This document shows, one piece after another, positions 45,621 through 54,283 of a stretch of DNA of 64,000 nt; the first letter of the stretch is position 1; each line of letters begins with the position of its first letter. Source of the stretch: Chloroflexota bacterium (GTDB lineage: Bacteria > Chloroflexota > Anaerolineae > Aggregatilineales > UBA2796); NCBI GenBank assembly GCA_021325095.1, contig JAJPHV010000152.1, forward strand, positions 1 to 64,000. The letters are read 5' to 3'. A model generated the notes under the pieces. That model was given only the letters and a program-made list of their open reading frames with translations, did not search any database and had not been told where the DNA came from. Made by a program: the position numbers and the translations under genes.

Positions 45621-46465
45621 AAGCGCATGAGGGACAGTTCAGTGTGCAGGTCATGTGTCGAGCGTTTGGAGTCTCGCGCAGCGCCTACTACGCCTGGGTC
45701 AGGGCGGGCTGCACCACAGCGCAAGAACGTACCGATGCTGTTCTGACCGAACGGATACGTGCCATTTTCAAGCAAAGTGGGCAAACCTATGGCAGTCCGC
45801 GTGTGTACGTCGAATTGAAATCACAGGGAGTACAGGGCAGCCGTCGGCATGTCGCTCGACTTATGCGTCAGGCAGGTCTGAATGCCACAGGGCCTCGTCG
45901 TCGGGTAAGCACGACCCAACGTGATGGGCAGGCGCGCGCTGTCAGCAACCTGTTGGGGCGGGATTTTACGGCAGATGCCCCCAACCGCAAATGGCTGGTA
46001 GACATCACTTCGATTGACACCGATGAGGGCCGACTGTATCTGGCCGGTGTGCTGGACTTGTTCTCCCGACGCTTGGTGGGTTGGGCCAGGGACGAACACA
46101 TGCCCGACGAACTGACCCAGGAAGCCCTGGAAATGGCTATCCTTCAGCGTCGCCCGCCGCAGGAGCTTTTGCACCCTGCTGACCCGGGAAGCCAATACAC
46201 CAGTGATGAGTACCAGGCTCTGCTCGCCAAACACCGCATGTTAGCCAGCTTCAGTGGCGTCGGCTGCTGTTACGATCACGCACCAATGGAGCGCTTCTGG
46301 GCGACCCTCAAGACCGAACTGGTCTATCGGGTGCATTATCGAACCCGTGCGCAGGCTAAAAACGCCATTTTTGCCTACATTGAGGGCTGGTACAACCGCC
46401 AGCGTCGTCATTCGACTTTGGGCTATCTCAGCCCGGAGCAGTTTGAACAACAGTTTCAGTCTTAA
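45617..46465 (+). CDS. IS3-family OrfB transposase
   Basis: An HTH_21 region and an rve integrase core with the DDE residues visible in 'WLVDITSIDTDEG', 'DPGSQYTSDEY' and 'APMERFWATLKTE', ending 'NRQRRHSTLGYLSPEQF'. Resembles the IS150/IS3 group. It appears intact. Confidence 0.9.
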   Translation: MKAHEGQFSVQVMCRAFGVSRSAYYAWVRAGCTTAQERTDAVLTERIRAIFKQSGQTYGSPRVYVELKSQGVQGSRRHVARLMRQAGLNATGPRRRVSTTQRDGQARAVSNLLGRDFTADAPNRKWLVDITSIDTDEGRLYLAGVLDLFSRRLVGWARDEHMPDELTQEALEMAILQRRPPQELLHPADPGSQYTSDEYQALLAKHRMLASFSGVGCCYDHAPMERFWATLKTELVYRVHYRTRAQAKNAIFAYIEGWYNRQRRHSTLGYLSPEQFEQQFQS

Positions 46466-47656
46466 CTTTGGGTCCGTTTTACCGGTGCAAGATCATGATT
46501 TGGCGAAGACAGCACCGGCCTGGCTGAAAGGGTGGGTCCCCGCGGTCTGGTTTGAGCGGTATAAACGGAAACTCGAAGAATATCGGTTGCCCAAAGTAGC
46601 CGCAGAACGGGTTCAACTGGCACAGCAGATCGGGCAAGATGGCTGGTGGTTGCTTGACCGCCTCAGCGTCGAGACGACGCCACCTGCCCTGCGCGAACGG
46701 CATAGTGTCAATATCTTGCGGCAAATTTGGGAACAACACTATGAGCGTCAGGCCGACGGTGTCGTCCGCTGGCTCGATAAAAGCGAATTGCTGCCTTCGG
46801 CTCAGCGTCTGGCATCGCCCCATGACCCCGAGGCTCGCTATAGCACAAAAAATGACCTGGAGTGGGTCGGCTATAAGGCGCACTTCACAGAAACCTGCGA
46901 TGAACAGGGTCCCAACCTGATAACCCATGTGGAAACGACTCTGGCAACCACCCAAGATAATGATGCGCTGGACGCAAGCCACCAAGCCCTAGACGCCCGC
47001 GATCTCCTGCCTAGCCAGCACATCGTTGACTCAGGCTATATGTCGGCGGAACTATTGGCATGTAGCCAAAACGAGTATGAGGTCGAACTGGTTGGGCCGC
47101 TGCGCCCCGATGTCAGTTGGCAAGCCAAAGATGAACACGCTTTCGATGTTACCCACTTTCAGATCGATTGGACCACCCATCGGGTGACCTGTCCCGCCCA
47201 TCAGGTGAGCCACTCATGGAGTGAGCAAACCGGGTTTCGTGGACAGCCCGTTATCACAGTTCAGTTCCGCCAGCGTGACTGTCGACCTTGTCCGCTCCGC
47301 GCCTTATGCACGCGCCGCAAAGCCGGTTCACGTAACCTCACCTTCCCGCCTCAAGCGCTCTTTGCTCCCTTGCAAGCCGCACGACAACGCGAGGCCAACC
47401 CTGACTTCCAAGCGCTCTTCAACCAACGCGCAGGCGTAGAAGGGACGATTTCCCAAGCTGTGAATCCCTTACAGGCTCGTCACGCCCGCTATATCGGCCT
47501 GGCGAAAACCAATTTGCAGCAGATTGCTACAGCGGTCGCTGTCAATTTCAAACGGCTCTTTGCCTGGCTCAACGATGAACCTGTCGCGCAAACCCGAACT
47601 TCGCCTTTTGCTGCCCTGGCCTCACTTCGCCACCAGCATCCTGGTTATTCTGTGAA

Positions 47657-48628
47657 ATGAACTCTCAACCCGCCTCGGACTATAATTCATCTACTATTCA
47701 ATCACAGCAATCAGTTGAAGGAAGCGAAGCTGTGACAAACTACGCAAAGCACCCCGAAAAAAGTGCAGGAAGATTACTAATTTCAGTAGATCACGAATTT
47801 GCTTGTTTGAGTCGCCCCGCCCTAAAAGACGGGGCTGAATTTCCCAGTCTCAGCCCGGTGCTTGAGCGCCGGGCGATAAAAATCGTGATCTACTGAATTT
47901 CGTTCGCTGTTTGCCTCGCAATTGGCGTATTGCTGGGTGGGCTGCCTACTGAACACTTGAACGGTGTCGCGCCATCGACACTTCCGTCAACAATTAGCGC
48001 AGATGATGAGATTACGGTACTCGGTTATTTTCCCGATAGAGGGCCGGTCGATCAAATTGGCATCGCAATGTGGCCGTCAGTAACAGCGGAACCTATCAAA
48101 ACTTTTCGGATAAGCGTACTCAATGTCGATGGTCGTGACCTATTCTATTGGACACAAATCAACGCCCTTGAGGCATGGCATTTTGGTAACAAGTGCATCT
48201 TCGTTACCGGTAAACTGGGAGTTGAACCTTCGACTGGAAGGCCCCTCATTGAAGCGCACACTGTCAAAGTGACCTCCGCCCTACCAACTCGCCGTCAGAT
48301 GCCGATAGTCAAGGTAGGGCAACTGGTGACAATTTCCGGCTTATACATGCTGGTGGATGGCGATCACACACTTCCGTCCCTTCATCCTGTGACCTCCATT
48401 CCGGGGGCAAATTCGTGGCAGTTTTATCTCGATAACGATATACGGTTGATGTTCCCCGTAGATTTTTCGCCCGAAACCGCGACGAGGGAATTGCTAGACG
48501 GTTGGATAACTATCAGTGGCAAAGTCATCAGCATCCGAGAAGACAATAAACCCAATGCTATTGAGGTCGAGCCGGAAACAATCCGACCCTATATATGTCC
48601 CCCTGACATGGGCACACCTGAAAAATAA
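47657..48628 (+). pseudogene. Hypothetical membrane-anchored protein disrupted by a MITE
   Basis: The N-terminal frame from 47657 ('MNSQPASDYNSS', 'KHPEKSAGRLLI') runs into the MITE and stops at its right edge. The frame resumes as 'SFAVCLAIGVLLGGL', a membrane helix, and continues as a beta-rich protein to 48628 ('DDEITVLGYFPDRG', 'IFVTGKLGVEP', 'LVTISGLYMLV'). The last part looks like two OB-like beta barrels. Removing 117 bases restores a 284-residue protein. The IS1182 element also sits 9 bases upstream of the ATG, so its promoter is lost too. A TTG at 47930 could still start a truncated form. Confidence 0.65.
47784..47895. repeat. 112-bp MITE with 13-bp terminal inverted repeats
   Basis: Ends CAGTAGATCACGA and TCGTGATCTACTG, flanked by a 5-bp direct repeat AATTT (47779-47783 and 47896-47900). 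Inside are two hairpins, GCCCCGCC...GACGGGGC and GCCCGGTGC...GCGCCGGGC. No coding capacity. Confidence 0.75.
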
Positions 48629-48787
48629 ACTTACTCATCTCTGTGACAACACCTCTCACCTCACACTTGAGATATTAAGCGAAGTCAAGCCTCGTTTTTG
48701 CGACCATCACTGGAACTGCTACACCTGACGCGACTGAAGGCTTATTCTGTCGCATCAGGGGCTGGCAACCCTCGCGGAGGTGGTGAA

Positions 48788-48879
48788 CGTCTGTGCGTCT
48801 TCAAAATCTTTGGAACACGCCTTTTCTGATGATAATGCGGGGAAAGCGTGTTCAAGTCAGTTTGAAGATGTACACGACG
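48788..48879. repeat. Long imperfect palindrome, arms about 40 bases
   Basis: The left arm has CGTC, then TCTTCAAA and GGAACACGC; the right arm, complemented, has the same blocks in the same order with small spacing changes. Could be a structured RNA, a decayed inverted repeat or a mini-element. Confidence 0.45.
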
Positions 48880-48898
48880 GTCAACCGAAAAAAGAAAA

Positions 48899-48933
48899 AT
48901 CCGCGTAGACGGCATTTAGTCGCCTACGCGGAT
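48899..48933 (-). terminator. Rho-independent terminator after the nuclease-like gene
   Basis: Perfect 10-bp stem ATCCGCGTAG/CTACGCGGAT; on the minus strand it is followed by TTTTTC. Confidence 0.8.
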
Positions 48934-48975
48934 GGAAAGCGTCTCGACCTACAGCTACAGAAACGCTGCCTCATG

Positions 48976-49605
48976 TTATTGTTTCTGCTGGATAGCGTAG
49001 TGAATGGCGGTCCTCACCTGCTCAGGATCCTTGTCGATGTCATCTGTGTTGATAAATATGACATCCCCAGGATATAGGCACTCCAGCCAATAGTCTCGCT
49101 CGGCCCGGTAGCGATTGTGAAAATATCCGTTCACTTCAAGGACAATTTGCTTGCCTTGTAGTGTAGAAACCAGAAAATCGAGAATAAAGCAATGCCGCAC
49201 ACCGCCCTCATCAGTCTCGGCGAAGTCGGCTTGGCGCTGGAAATTCGCGTTGAATTCCGTGAGCCATTCAGCGACAATCTGTTCGTGGCGAGATGGGTTG
49301 GCTATCTGATGACGCTGCACAGCGCGCAGAGCAAAATCAGCCCCATACCGTGCCGCAGTAACTGCAAAGCCCTTTTTACCTGCTTGAATAGTCTGACATT
49401 TGCGGCACATTCGCTGCTCCGCTTCGGCTCGCTCGGCAGCGCTTTTGGTCAACCACCGAATATTATTACAATCTGGATTGGCGCAATGTACCGGATAGAA
49501 TCTCTCGCGCTGGCGCGGACGCTTGCGGCGCGGAGCAGGTAGCAGTTTTCCGGCATTCCAGTTGACAAGTGGATCTTTGCAAATATTGAAACCCTGTGTC
49601 ATCAT
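48976..49605 (-). CDS. Zinc-ribbon protein with PD-(D/E)XK/DUF559-like nuclease domain
   Basis: Residues about 35-75 form a four-Cys zinc ribbon ('CANPDCNNIRW', 'CRKCQTI'). The C-terminal part has 'ANPSRHEQIVAEWL', 'FILDFLVS', 'IVLEVNGYFHN' and 'LYPGDVIFINTDD', the order E-D-ExN expected for Vsr/DUF559-type endonucleases. Catalysis is plausible but the residues are assigned by eye. Start at ATG with AAGGTGAGG. Possibly a plasmid-borne repair or defence nuclease. Confidence 0.55.
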   Translation of the reverse strand: MMTQGFNICKDPLVNWNAGKLLPAPRRKRPRQRERFYPVHCANPDCNNIRWLTKSAAERAEAEQRMCRKCQTIQAGKKGFAVTAARYGADFALRAVQRHQIANPSRHEQIVAEWLTEFNANFQRQADFAETDEGGVRHCFILDFLVSTLQGKQIVLEVNGYFHNRYRAERDYWLECLYPGDVIFINTDDIDKDPEQVRTAIHYAIQQKQ

Positions 49606-49642
49606 AACCTCACCTTCTGTCCAGCCCGAAGCTGGCAACAAA

Positions 49643-49673
49643 AAGAGGCACCTGTCTGAACCAGGTGCCTCTT
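49643..49673 (-). terminator. Rho-independent terminator, possibly bidirectional
   Basis: AAGAGGCACCTG and CAGGTGCCTCTT form a perfect 12-bp stem with a seven-base loop, followed by TTTTTG on the minus strand and CTTCTTTT on the plus strand. Confidence 0.85.
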
Positions 49674-49755
49674 CTTCTTTTATCCACGACGAGGAGTGAA
49701 TTCGGTGCTGTCACTCACAGCATTCAATCGAAATGTGTAGTAAACACCTCCCCGA

Positions 49756-50229
49756 TTAGCGTTGACCCCGATATTCAGCGTTGATCCCGATGTGTTGCAT
49801 GATTTGCAGGGCTATCCGTGCGCTTTCGTCTCGATGACAGAATTTGTGCGATCCGTCTGCGTTCAGATATGGGCAGTAGCAAAGCAGGGTGAGTTCGTCA
49901 CGATTCTTAAATAGCTCCACGTAACGATGCTTGTAAGCTTTATATTTGGTTCGGATCACGTCTCGAAAGCCAACGATCCCTTTTTCTGGACATCCATCGA
50001 GATATTCTTCGTCGGTCAGTGGAACAAACTGCCTCCACCTATCGATCTCCACCCGGTTACCTGTCTGCAAGGCATAAAAGTGTCTATGCCCACCAACCAA
50101 AGTCCAGGTCGGTGCAAACAGCCATCCACTATCGGTAACATTCTTGTTGTTCTTGACGGTGATATTCAAGCCGTCTCTACCTCGATATACGCCTACGATT
50201 CCCGTCCACAGCCGCAACCTATGGTTCAT
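49756..50229 (-). CDS. DUF488-like/unknown protein with CxC and CHR motifs
   Basis: A 157-residue protein whose C terminus reads 'LTLLCYCP', then 'FCHRDESARIALQIM', like the end of DUF488-type proteins. The N terminus is beta-rich. Function unknown. Ends before a strong terminator and is likely a single-gene unit. Confidence 0.5.
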   Translation of the reverse strand: MNHRLRLWTGIVGVYRGRDGLNITVKNNKNVTDSGWLFAPTWTLVGGHRHFYALQTGNRVEIDRWRQFVPLTDEEYLDGCPEKGIVGFRDVIRTKYKAYKHRYVELFKNRDELTLLCYCPYLNADGSHKFCHRDESARIALQIMQHIGINAEYRGQR

Positions 50230-50587
50230 TGCCTTACTCCTTATTCTAGGTTGTAAGCCTCGTTCAGTTCACGTTGACCAGCGCGTTAGGCGCTAAGATG
50301 AAGTCGTGGAGAGCCGTTTATCAGTACGGTTTCATCGCGGAGTAGTTCATGTTTGTCGAAAGATTGTGAGGGCCAAGGGAAACGCCACTCATTAGCGTCA
50401 CCTGTCGATGGAGTGGCTTCAAGTGCTGCCCCGATGAGCGGTAGGTTTTTCATCCAATACAAAAAAGGAGGCAGCGCCCCATTGTCGGAGCCACTGCCTC
50501 TCGAATCGGATTGCTGAAGGTCATCCGTTATAGAGAAAGTCGTTCTGCATTGCGTTTACTGGTCACTATGTGTTGTTCAGCCCGATG
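50230..50587. other. Intergenic stretch
   Basis: Holds the stem AGCGCGTTAGGCGCT (50280-50294) upstream of the previous gene and the SSB terminator (50468-50500). No gene seen. Confidence 0.5.
50468..50500 (-). terminator. Rho-independent terminator after the SSB-like gene
   Basis: GAGGCAG/CTGCCTC stem with further internal GC pairs; the minus strand then reads CTTTTTTG. Confidence 0.75.
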
Positions 50588-51280
50588 TTAGAACGGGATA
50601 TCCTCAGTATCATGCGCAGTCTCCTGGATTGCATCAAGGAAGGTTAACTGCGAGACCATCGCGTTGATAGATGCTGCTGGTTGCTTGTTCTTTTCCGAGA
50701 AGTATCCAGTTGCCCAGAAGCGGTTAGATACATATAGCGCGAGACTGCCACACTTCAGGTACATCAGGATGTCGGCCAATTTCTCCCAGGCTGCCACACG
50801 GACTTGCGTCACCGATTTTTCCTCGCCTCGCCGATGATTCACATAGACAGTACCGTTGGCAACTGCCCTCTCACCGTTGCCTGGGCGCTTCAATTCGGGA
50901 GCAGCACCCAGATTGCCGATAATAAGCAGTTTGGAGAAGTCCTCGGAGGCGGGATCAATAATTTCGGAGACGGTAATCTCCAAATAGCCCTTGTACGCCG
51001 TTGAGTCATCATCGTCGGATGGGGCTTTACTCTTGTACGGGACGGCCTTTAGCACACCCGTAACAAGTAGCCGCTGCCCCTTGGAGTAGCTTTTGAGTTT
51101 CTCTGCCAAACGTTCGTTGAATACTACCAACCGATAATAGGTGACCGCGCTGCTATCGCCGCCTGCGCGTACAGTCTCAAAAGCGGCTGTTGTGAATTCC
51201 ATTCCGTTCGGTGTCACGGAGGTCTCGGGATCACGCGCGAGCGAGCCAACCAGCACTGCCAGATCGAAGTTTGAAGCCAT
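50588..51280 (-). CDS. SSB-like protein with two OB folds
   Basis: Residues 1-110 are an SSB-type OB fold ('VLVGSLARDPETSVTPNG', 'YYRLVVFNERLAEKL', 'KGQRLLVTGVLKAVPY'). Residues 115-210 are a second, diverged copy ('LLIIGNLGAAPELKRPGNGE', 'TQVRVAAWEKLADIL'). The tail ends 'DTEDIPF', the acidic tip that recruits partner proteins in SSB. AAAGGGG upstream of the ATG. Tandem OB folds are known in Deinococcus-type SSB but unusual elsewhere. Plasmid-type replication accessory role. Confidence 0.75.
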   Translation of the reverse strand: MASNFDLAVLVGSLARDPETSVTPNGMEFTTAAFETVRAGGDSSAVTYYRLVVFNERLAEKLKSYSKGQRLLVTGVLKAVPYKSKAPSDDDDSTAYKGYLEITVSEIIDPASEDFSKLLIIGNLGAAPELKRPGNGERAVANGTVYVNHRRGEEKSVTQVRVAAWEKLADILMYLKCGSLALYVSNRFWATGYFSEKNKQPAASINAMVSQLTFLDAIQETAHDTEDIPF

Positions 51281-51386
51281 GCTAAATTCCCCTTTCTTGG
51301 CGGTACACCGCTCTTTCTATTTCGGACTCTGTGCCAGGATCGTGCTTAGGCTAGATGGCGTTAGGCCCTCATTTTTGTCAGATTTG

Positions 51387-51695
51387 CTACAGACGCTGTA
51401 TTTTGGCAATCAGCCGACTGGCAGTAGTGGCGCGTTCGTCGTCATGCGGTTTCCAGTGAACGCTGACCCGTTCGCCCTTGTGTTCGCTGAACCACTTTAC
51501 AACGGCCTCGGTGACGGCCTCATTCTCGGCAGAAGCGCAAATGGAACCATGCTCAGTTTTGGCCCTGGCTTGGACATTCCACCCGGCGGACAGCTTAAGC
51601 CCATTGATGACGTAAATCTCGCCACCTGCTGAGACTTCGAGCATAACGATGGGTTCCCCTTGGTGAACCTGGATACTGACTGACGTTATTTGCAT
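51387..51695 (-). CDS. Hypothetical protein of the accessory region
   Basis: A beta-rich 102-residue protein ('VSIQVHQGEPIVMLEVSAGG', 'VHWKPHDDERA'). Start at the ATG with AGAGAGG upstream. No family recognised. Transcribed toward the SSB gene. Confidence 0.45.
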   Translation of the reverse strand: MQITSVSIQVHQGEPIVMLEVSAGGEIYVINGLKLSAGWNVQARAKTEHGSICASAENEAVTEAVVKWFSEHKGERVSVHWKPHDDERATTASRLIAKIQRL

Positions 51696-52050
51696 GATCG
51701 GCCTCTCTTTCTCATAACGAGAAACTTTCTGATAACGGATCAAGTTCATTTCAAGCAGAGTGATTTCTTTGATCAGCGCATACATGAGTTGTTCCTTAGA
51801 TTACGGGTGGGCGCAGACTAGACGGGGCGTACTGATACAGGGTCCCTTCGGCGTAGCCTAAACCCAAACGCATTTGGCACTGGGTCTTGTTCGCATTGTA
51901 TGGGGCGTTAGCCCCTTCCTTTTAGGCGTATCAATTTTGGGGGTTTCTTTCACAATTTTCGGTGATATGCGTGTAGGAATGAGGCGGGTTTCGAGGAATC
52001 TCTCTGATATGATGCTTGGTACTCGACGTTCGGAGAGAGGGGTCGGTCTT
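51696..52050. other. Intergenic stretch
   Basis: Divergent gap. It contains GGGGCGTTAGCCCC (51902-51915), a perfect short stem followed by TTCCTTTT on the plus strand, so possibly a terminator for plus-strand reading or part of a leader element. Confidence 0.4.
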
Positions 52051-52443
52051 ATGAAGCGATGGATTTGGGCCGTTTTATTAGTGTTGGCGGCCTTCTGCCT
52101 GGTGATCCTAGGACTTGGCTACTTTGCCACTCAGACGATCTCCAAGACGATTGATACAGGAGTGAGCAATTTGCAGATGACAATGACGGCCATGCCGTTC
52201 CAGGCGGCGGGTAGTGGAAGCACGCCTCCGATAATTACGACCACTCCTGGCTTGGAAATCCCGATCCCGGTCTACCAGTCTACGTTGGTTGAGGCTGCGG
52301 GTGCGACCAGGGCCTCTGGGTACGATGCTGCCATCCAGGCGACTAGAACAGCATACGCACCGCTGTATCAGGGATCAGCCACGGCCATCATGGCTTCACG
52401 CACGGCAAACTTTTACGCAACTGGGACCGCTCAGAAGAAGTAG
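52051..52443 (+). CDS. Single-pass secreted or membrane protein
   Basis: A hydrophobic N-terminal helix, then a Thr/Ala/Pro-rich exterior (about 45-130) with repeated Ala-Thr steps ('ATRASGYDAAIQATRTAYAP'). Looks like a surface-exposed, low-complexity tail. Unknown function. AGAGGGG lies upstream of the chosen ATG. Confidence 0.5.
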   Translation: MKRWIWAVLLVLAAFCLVILGLGYFATQTISKTIDTGVSNLQMTMTAMPFQAAGSGSTPPIITTTPGLEIPIPVYQSTLVEAAGATRASGYDAAIQATRTAYAPLYQGSATAIMASRTANFYATGTAQKK

Positions 52444-52785
52444 TTGGGCAGCGCGAGTCAGGATGACTGCAATTGCAGGTAGACACCATTCTCCTCCCCG
52501 GTAGGAGCCTGTTGCTGCTACTCATTATGCTGCCCTTTTTGATGGTAGATACACTGATCAGCGGGTCATTGAGCCGGAGCCGATATCCCGATGTCGTTTC
52601 AAACAACATAGGCCGACAATTCCGATAATGAACGATCCTTGACTAATTGCAAATAATGGATGTATATTGTGTTTTGGACTTAAGGCATCGCAACACATCC
52701 ATTTAACGTTAATCATTCACCTGCAAGTTACCCACCAGTCCTGTTATCGAAAAGAGGCGAAAGAACAGCACGCAAGGAGGCTAGA
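52444..52785. other. Intergenic stretch before the P450
   Basis: Contains the terminator-like pairing at 52446-52540. Nothing else recognised. Confidence 0.5.
52446..52540 (+). terminator. Terminator with long loop
   Basis: GGGCAGC (52446-52452) and GCTGCCC (52529-52535) pair and are followed by TTTTT. A smaller CTGCAATTGCAG hairpin lies inside. Confidence 0.5.
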
Positions 52786-54135
52786 ATGCACCCGGTTCCT
52801 CCAGGTCCGAGCAGCAGTCGGCAAGAGCTTCTCAAGTTCGCTAAAGATCCCCTGACCTACTTCCTCGAACTCACTGCCACTTACGGCGAAATCGTTTATA
52901 CCCGTATTGGCTCACGCGAAACATATGTAATCACGCACCCCGATGCGTTACGCGAGATTCTCGTTGAACAAAGTGACAAATTCGAAAAAACGGGCCATAC
53001 GAAGGATAGTGCCTCTACTTTTATGGGCGAGGGCTTACTGGTCACTGCAGGGGCTATTCACAAGCGCCAGCGCCGAACCATTCAGCCCCTATTCACCCCA
53101 GCCTGGGTTCAAAGTTATGCACAGACCATGATCAGTGATGCGACGGCGGTAGTGGATAGCTGGAAGGATGGTGAAACGAGGGACATCGCCGCCGACATGA
53201 TGAAGTTGGCGTTGAATATTGTTAGCAAAACAGTCTTCGGTGCATCCGGAGTCGATAAGAGCACTGAATTCGCACGCGCTACAGCCGTAATGCAGCAGTA
53301 TACGGACGATACCCTCAGACGCAGCAAGTTGGTTTCTGTTACTGAGGAACAATGTCAAGAAGCAGTTGCTGTAATGGAAGACCTGGTCACCGAAGTCTTG
53401 ATGCACCGTACCCAGAGCAACCGGCACGATCTGGTTTCGTTGCTAAGTGCTGCTGTTGACCCAGAGACCCATCACACGATGTCTGACAAGGAAATTCGTG
53501 ATCATGCACTCACTCTACTCATCGCCGGTCATGAAACTACAGCGAATGCACTTGCCTGGACATGGTATCTCCTAGCAAAACATCCACAGGTCAAAACGCG
53601 CCTCCGTGAAGAAATAGAACGCACCTGCGGCGCAGGATTGCCCACGGTTGATCAGTTGACCGAGCTGCGCTATACTGAGATGGTCTTGAAGGAATCCCTT
53701 CGGCTCTACCCCCCGGCGTGGCTTCTGGGCCGAACGCCCATTGAACCAGTTACGGTTGCTGGCTATACCATCAATCCCCAAGCCAACATCGTTATTTCGC
53801 CTTTTGTCATCCATCGAAATCCGCGTTATTTCGTTGATCCAGACAACTTTATTCCGGAGCGCTTCACCAAAGAACCTCGTCGGTACACCTATCTGCCGTT
53901 CGGCGCGGGGCCACACGCTTGTATTGGACAGCCCTTCGCCATGTTGGAATTGACGTTCGTGCTGGTGACGCTCATGCAGAAGGCCGACCTTACGATTCCA
54001 GACGATTACATTGCCCAGCCAGAACCGATGATGACGCTAAGACCCAAAGGCGGTCTCAGAATGATAGTGTCGAAACGTTCTACTAAGCGTTCAAGCCAGC
54101 AATATGGACGGCCTGCGGATACAGCAGCAATGTAG
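52786..54135 (+). CDS. Cytochrome P450
   Basis: A soluble P450 of 449 residues: I-helix A247-G-H-E-T-T252, K-helix E303-x2-R306 ('KESLRLYPP'), and heme loop 'FGAGPHACIG' with heme ligand C379. Oxygenates an unknown, possibly fatty or terpenoid substrate. The acidic/Thr pair of the I-helix is intact. AAGGAGG just upstream of the ATG. No ferredoxin or reductase partner is adjacent. Confidence 0.93.
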   Translation: MHPVPPGPSSSRQELLKFAKDPLTYFLELTATYGEIVYTRIGSRETYVITHPDALREILVEQSDKFEKTGHTKDSASTFMGEGLLVTAGAIHKRQRRTIQPLFTPAWVQSYAQTMISDATAVVDSWKDGETRDIAADMMKLALNIVSKTVFGASGVDKSTEFARATAVMQQYTDDTLRRSKLVSVTEEQCQEAVAVMEDLVTEVLMHRTQSNRHDLVSLLSAAVDPETHHTMSDKEIRDHALTLLIAGHETTANALAWTWYLLAKHPQVKTRLREEIERTCGAGLPTVDQLTELRYTEMVLKESLRLYPPAWLLGRTPIEPVTVAGYTINPQANIVISPFVIHRNPRYFVDPDNFIPERFTKEPRRYTYLPFGAGPHACIGQPFAMLELTFVLVTLMQKADLTIPDDYIAQPEPMMTLRPKGGLRMIVSKRSTKRSSQQYGRPADTAAM

Positions 54136-54283
54136 AATACTCAGAATCCAGGTCGCGGTTCAACCTGTATTCCAGAATATGTTCTTATTAGGGGGAACAG
54201 GGACCGAACCGTGCCATACAAGTCGAAAGTAGTCTTCCGCGGGTAACCCTTACTGTTGCAAAGTTAGAATAAGGGCTATTGCT

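Larger units (their letters stand above)
45246..46495 (+). mobile_element. IS3-type insertion sequence, 1,250 bp
   Basis: Terminal inverted repeats TGATCTTGCACC at both ends, with ACGGAC matching again six bases further in. A 3-bp direct repeat TGA flanks it (45243-45245 and 46496-46498). Carries orfA and orfB overlapping by four bases. Confidence 0.9.
44664..47640 (+). mobile_element. IS1182-type insertion sequence split by an IS3-type element
   Basis: Terminal repeats GATGCTGGTGGCGAAGT at the left and its complement ACTTCGCCACCAGCATC at 47624-47640. An 8-bp direct repeat CTGGTTAT flanks it (44656-44663 and 47641-47648). The element without the inner IS would be about 1.7 kb. Confidence 0.85.
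44731..47660 (+). pseudogene. IS1182-family transposase interrupted by an IS3-type element
   Basis: The N part (to 45245) and C part (from 46499) join in frame as 'LALNDLAKTAPAWLKGW' once the inner IS and one TGA duplication are removed, giving 558 residues. It has the N-terminal 'GQPAVVPWRLIWVTVMQFAE' region, 'RTDSTHVLAAI' with the first catalytic Asp, 'HIVDSGYMSAELL' and 'RAGVEGTISQAV'. The stop codon (47658-47660) lies outside the right end of the IS, so the last residues come from host DNA. AAAGGGG precedes the ATG. Confidence 0.85.
48629..48975. other. Intergenic stretch rich in inverted repeats
   Basis: No gene. It contains a CTGACGCGAC/GTCGCATCAG stem (about 48725-48760), a long imperfect palindrome (48788-48879) and a strong terminator (48899-48933). 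Confidence 0.6.

Noticed and set aside
47921-47935. ATTGGCGTATTG as another CGCC-box
   Set aside because: The left half of the palindrome is missing, and it lies in the coding sequence of the split gene.
48725-48760. CTGACGCGAC/GTCGCATCAG stem as a terminator
   Set aside because: The stem is fair, but no T run follows on either strand, so I did not call it separately.
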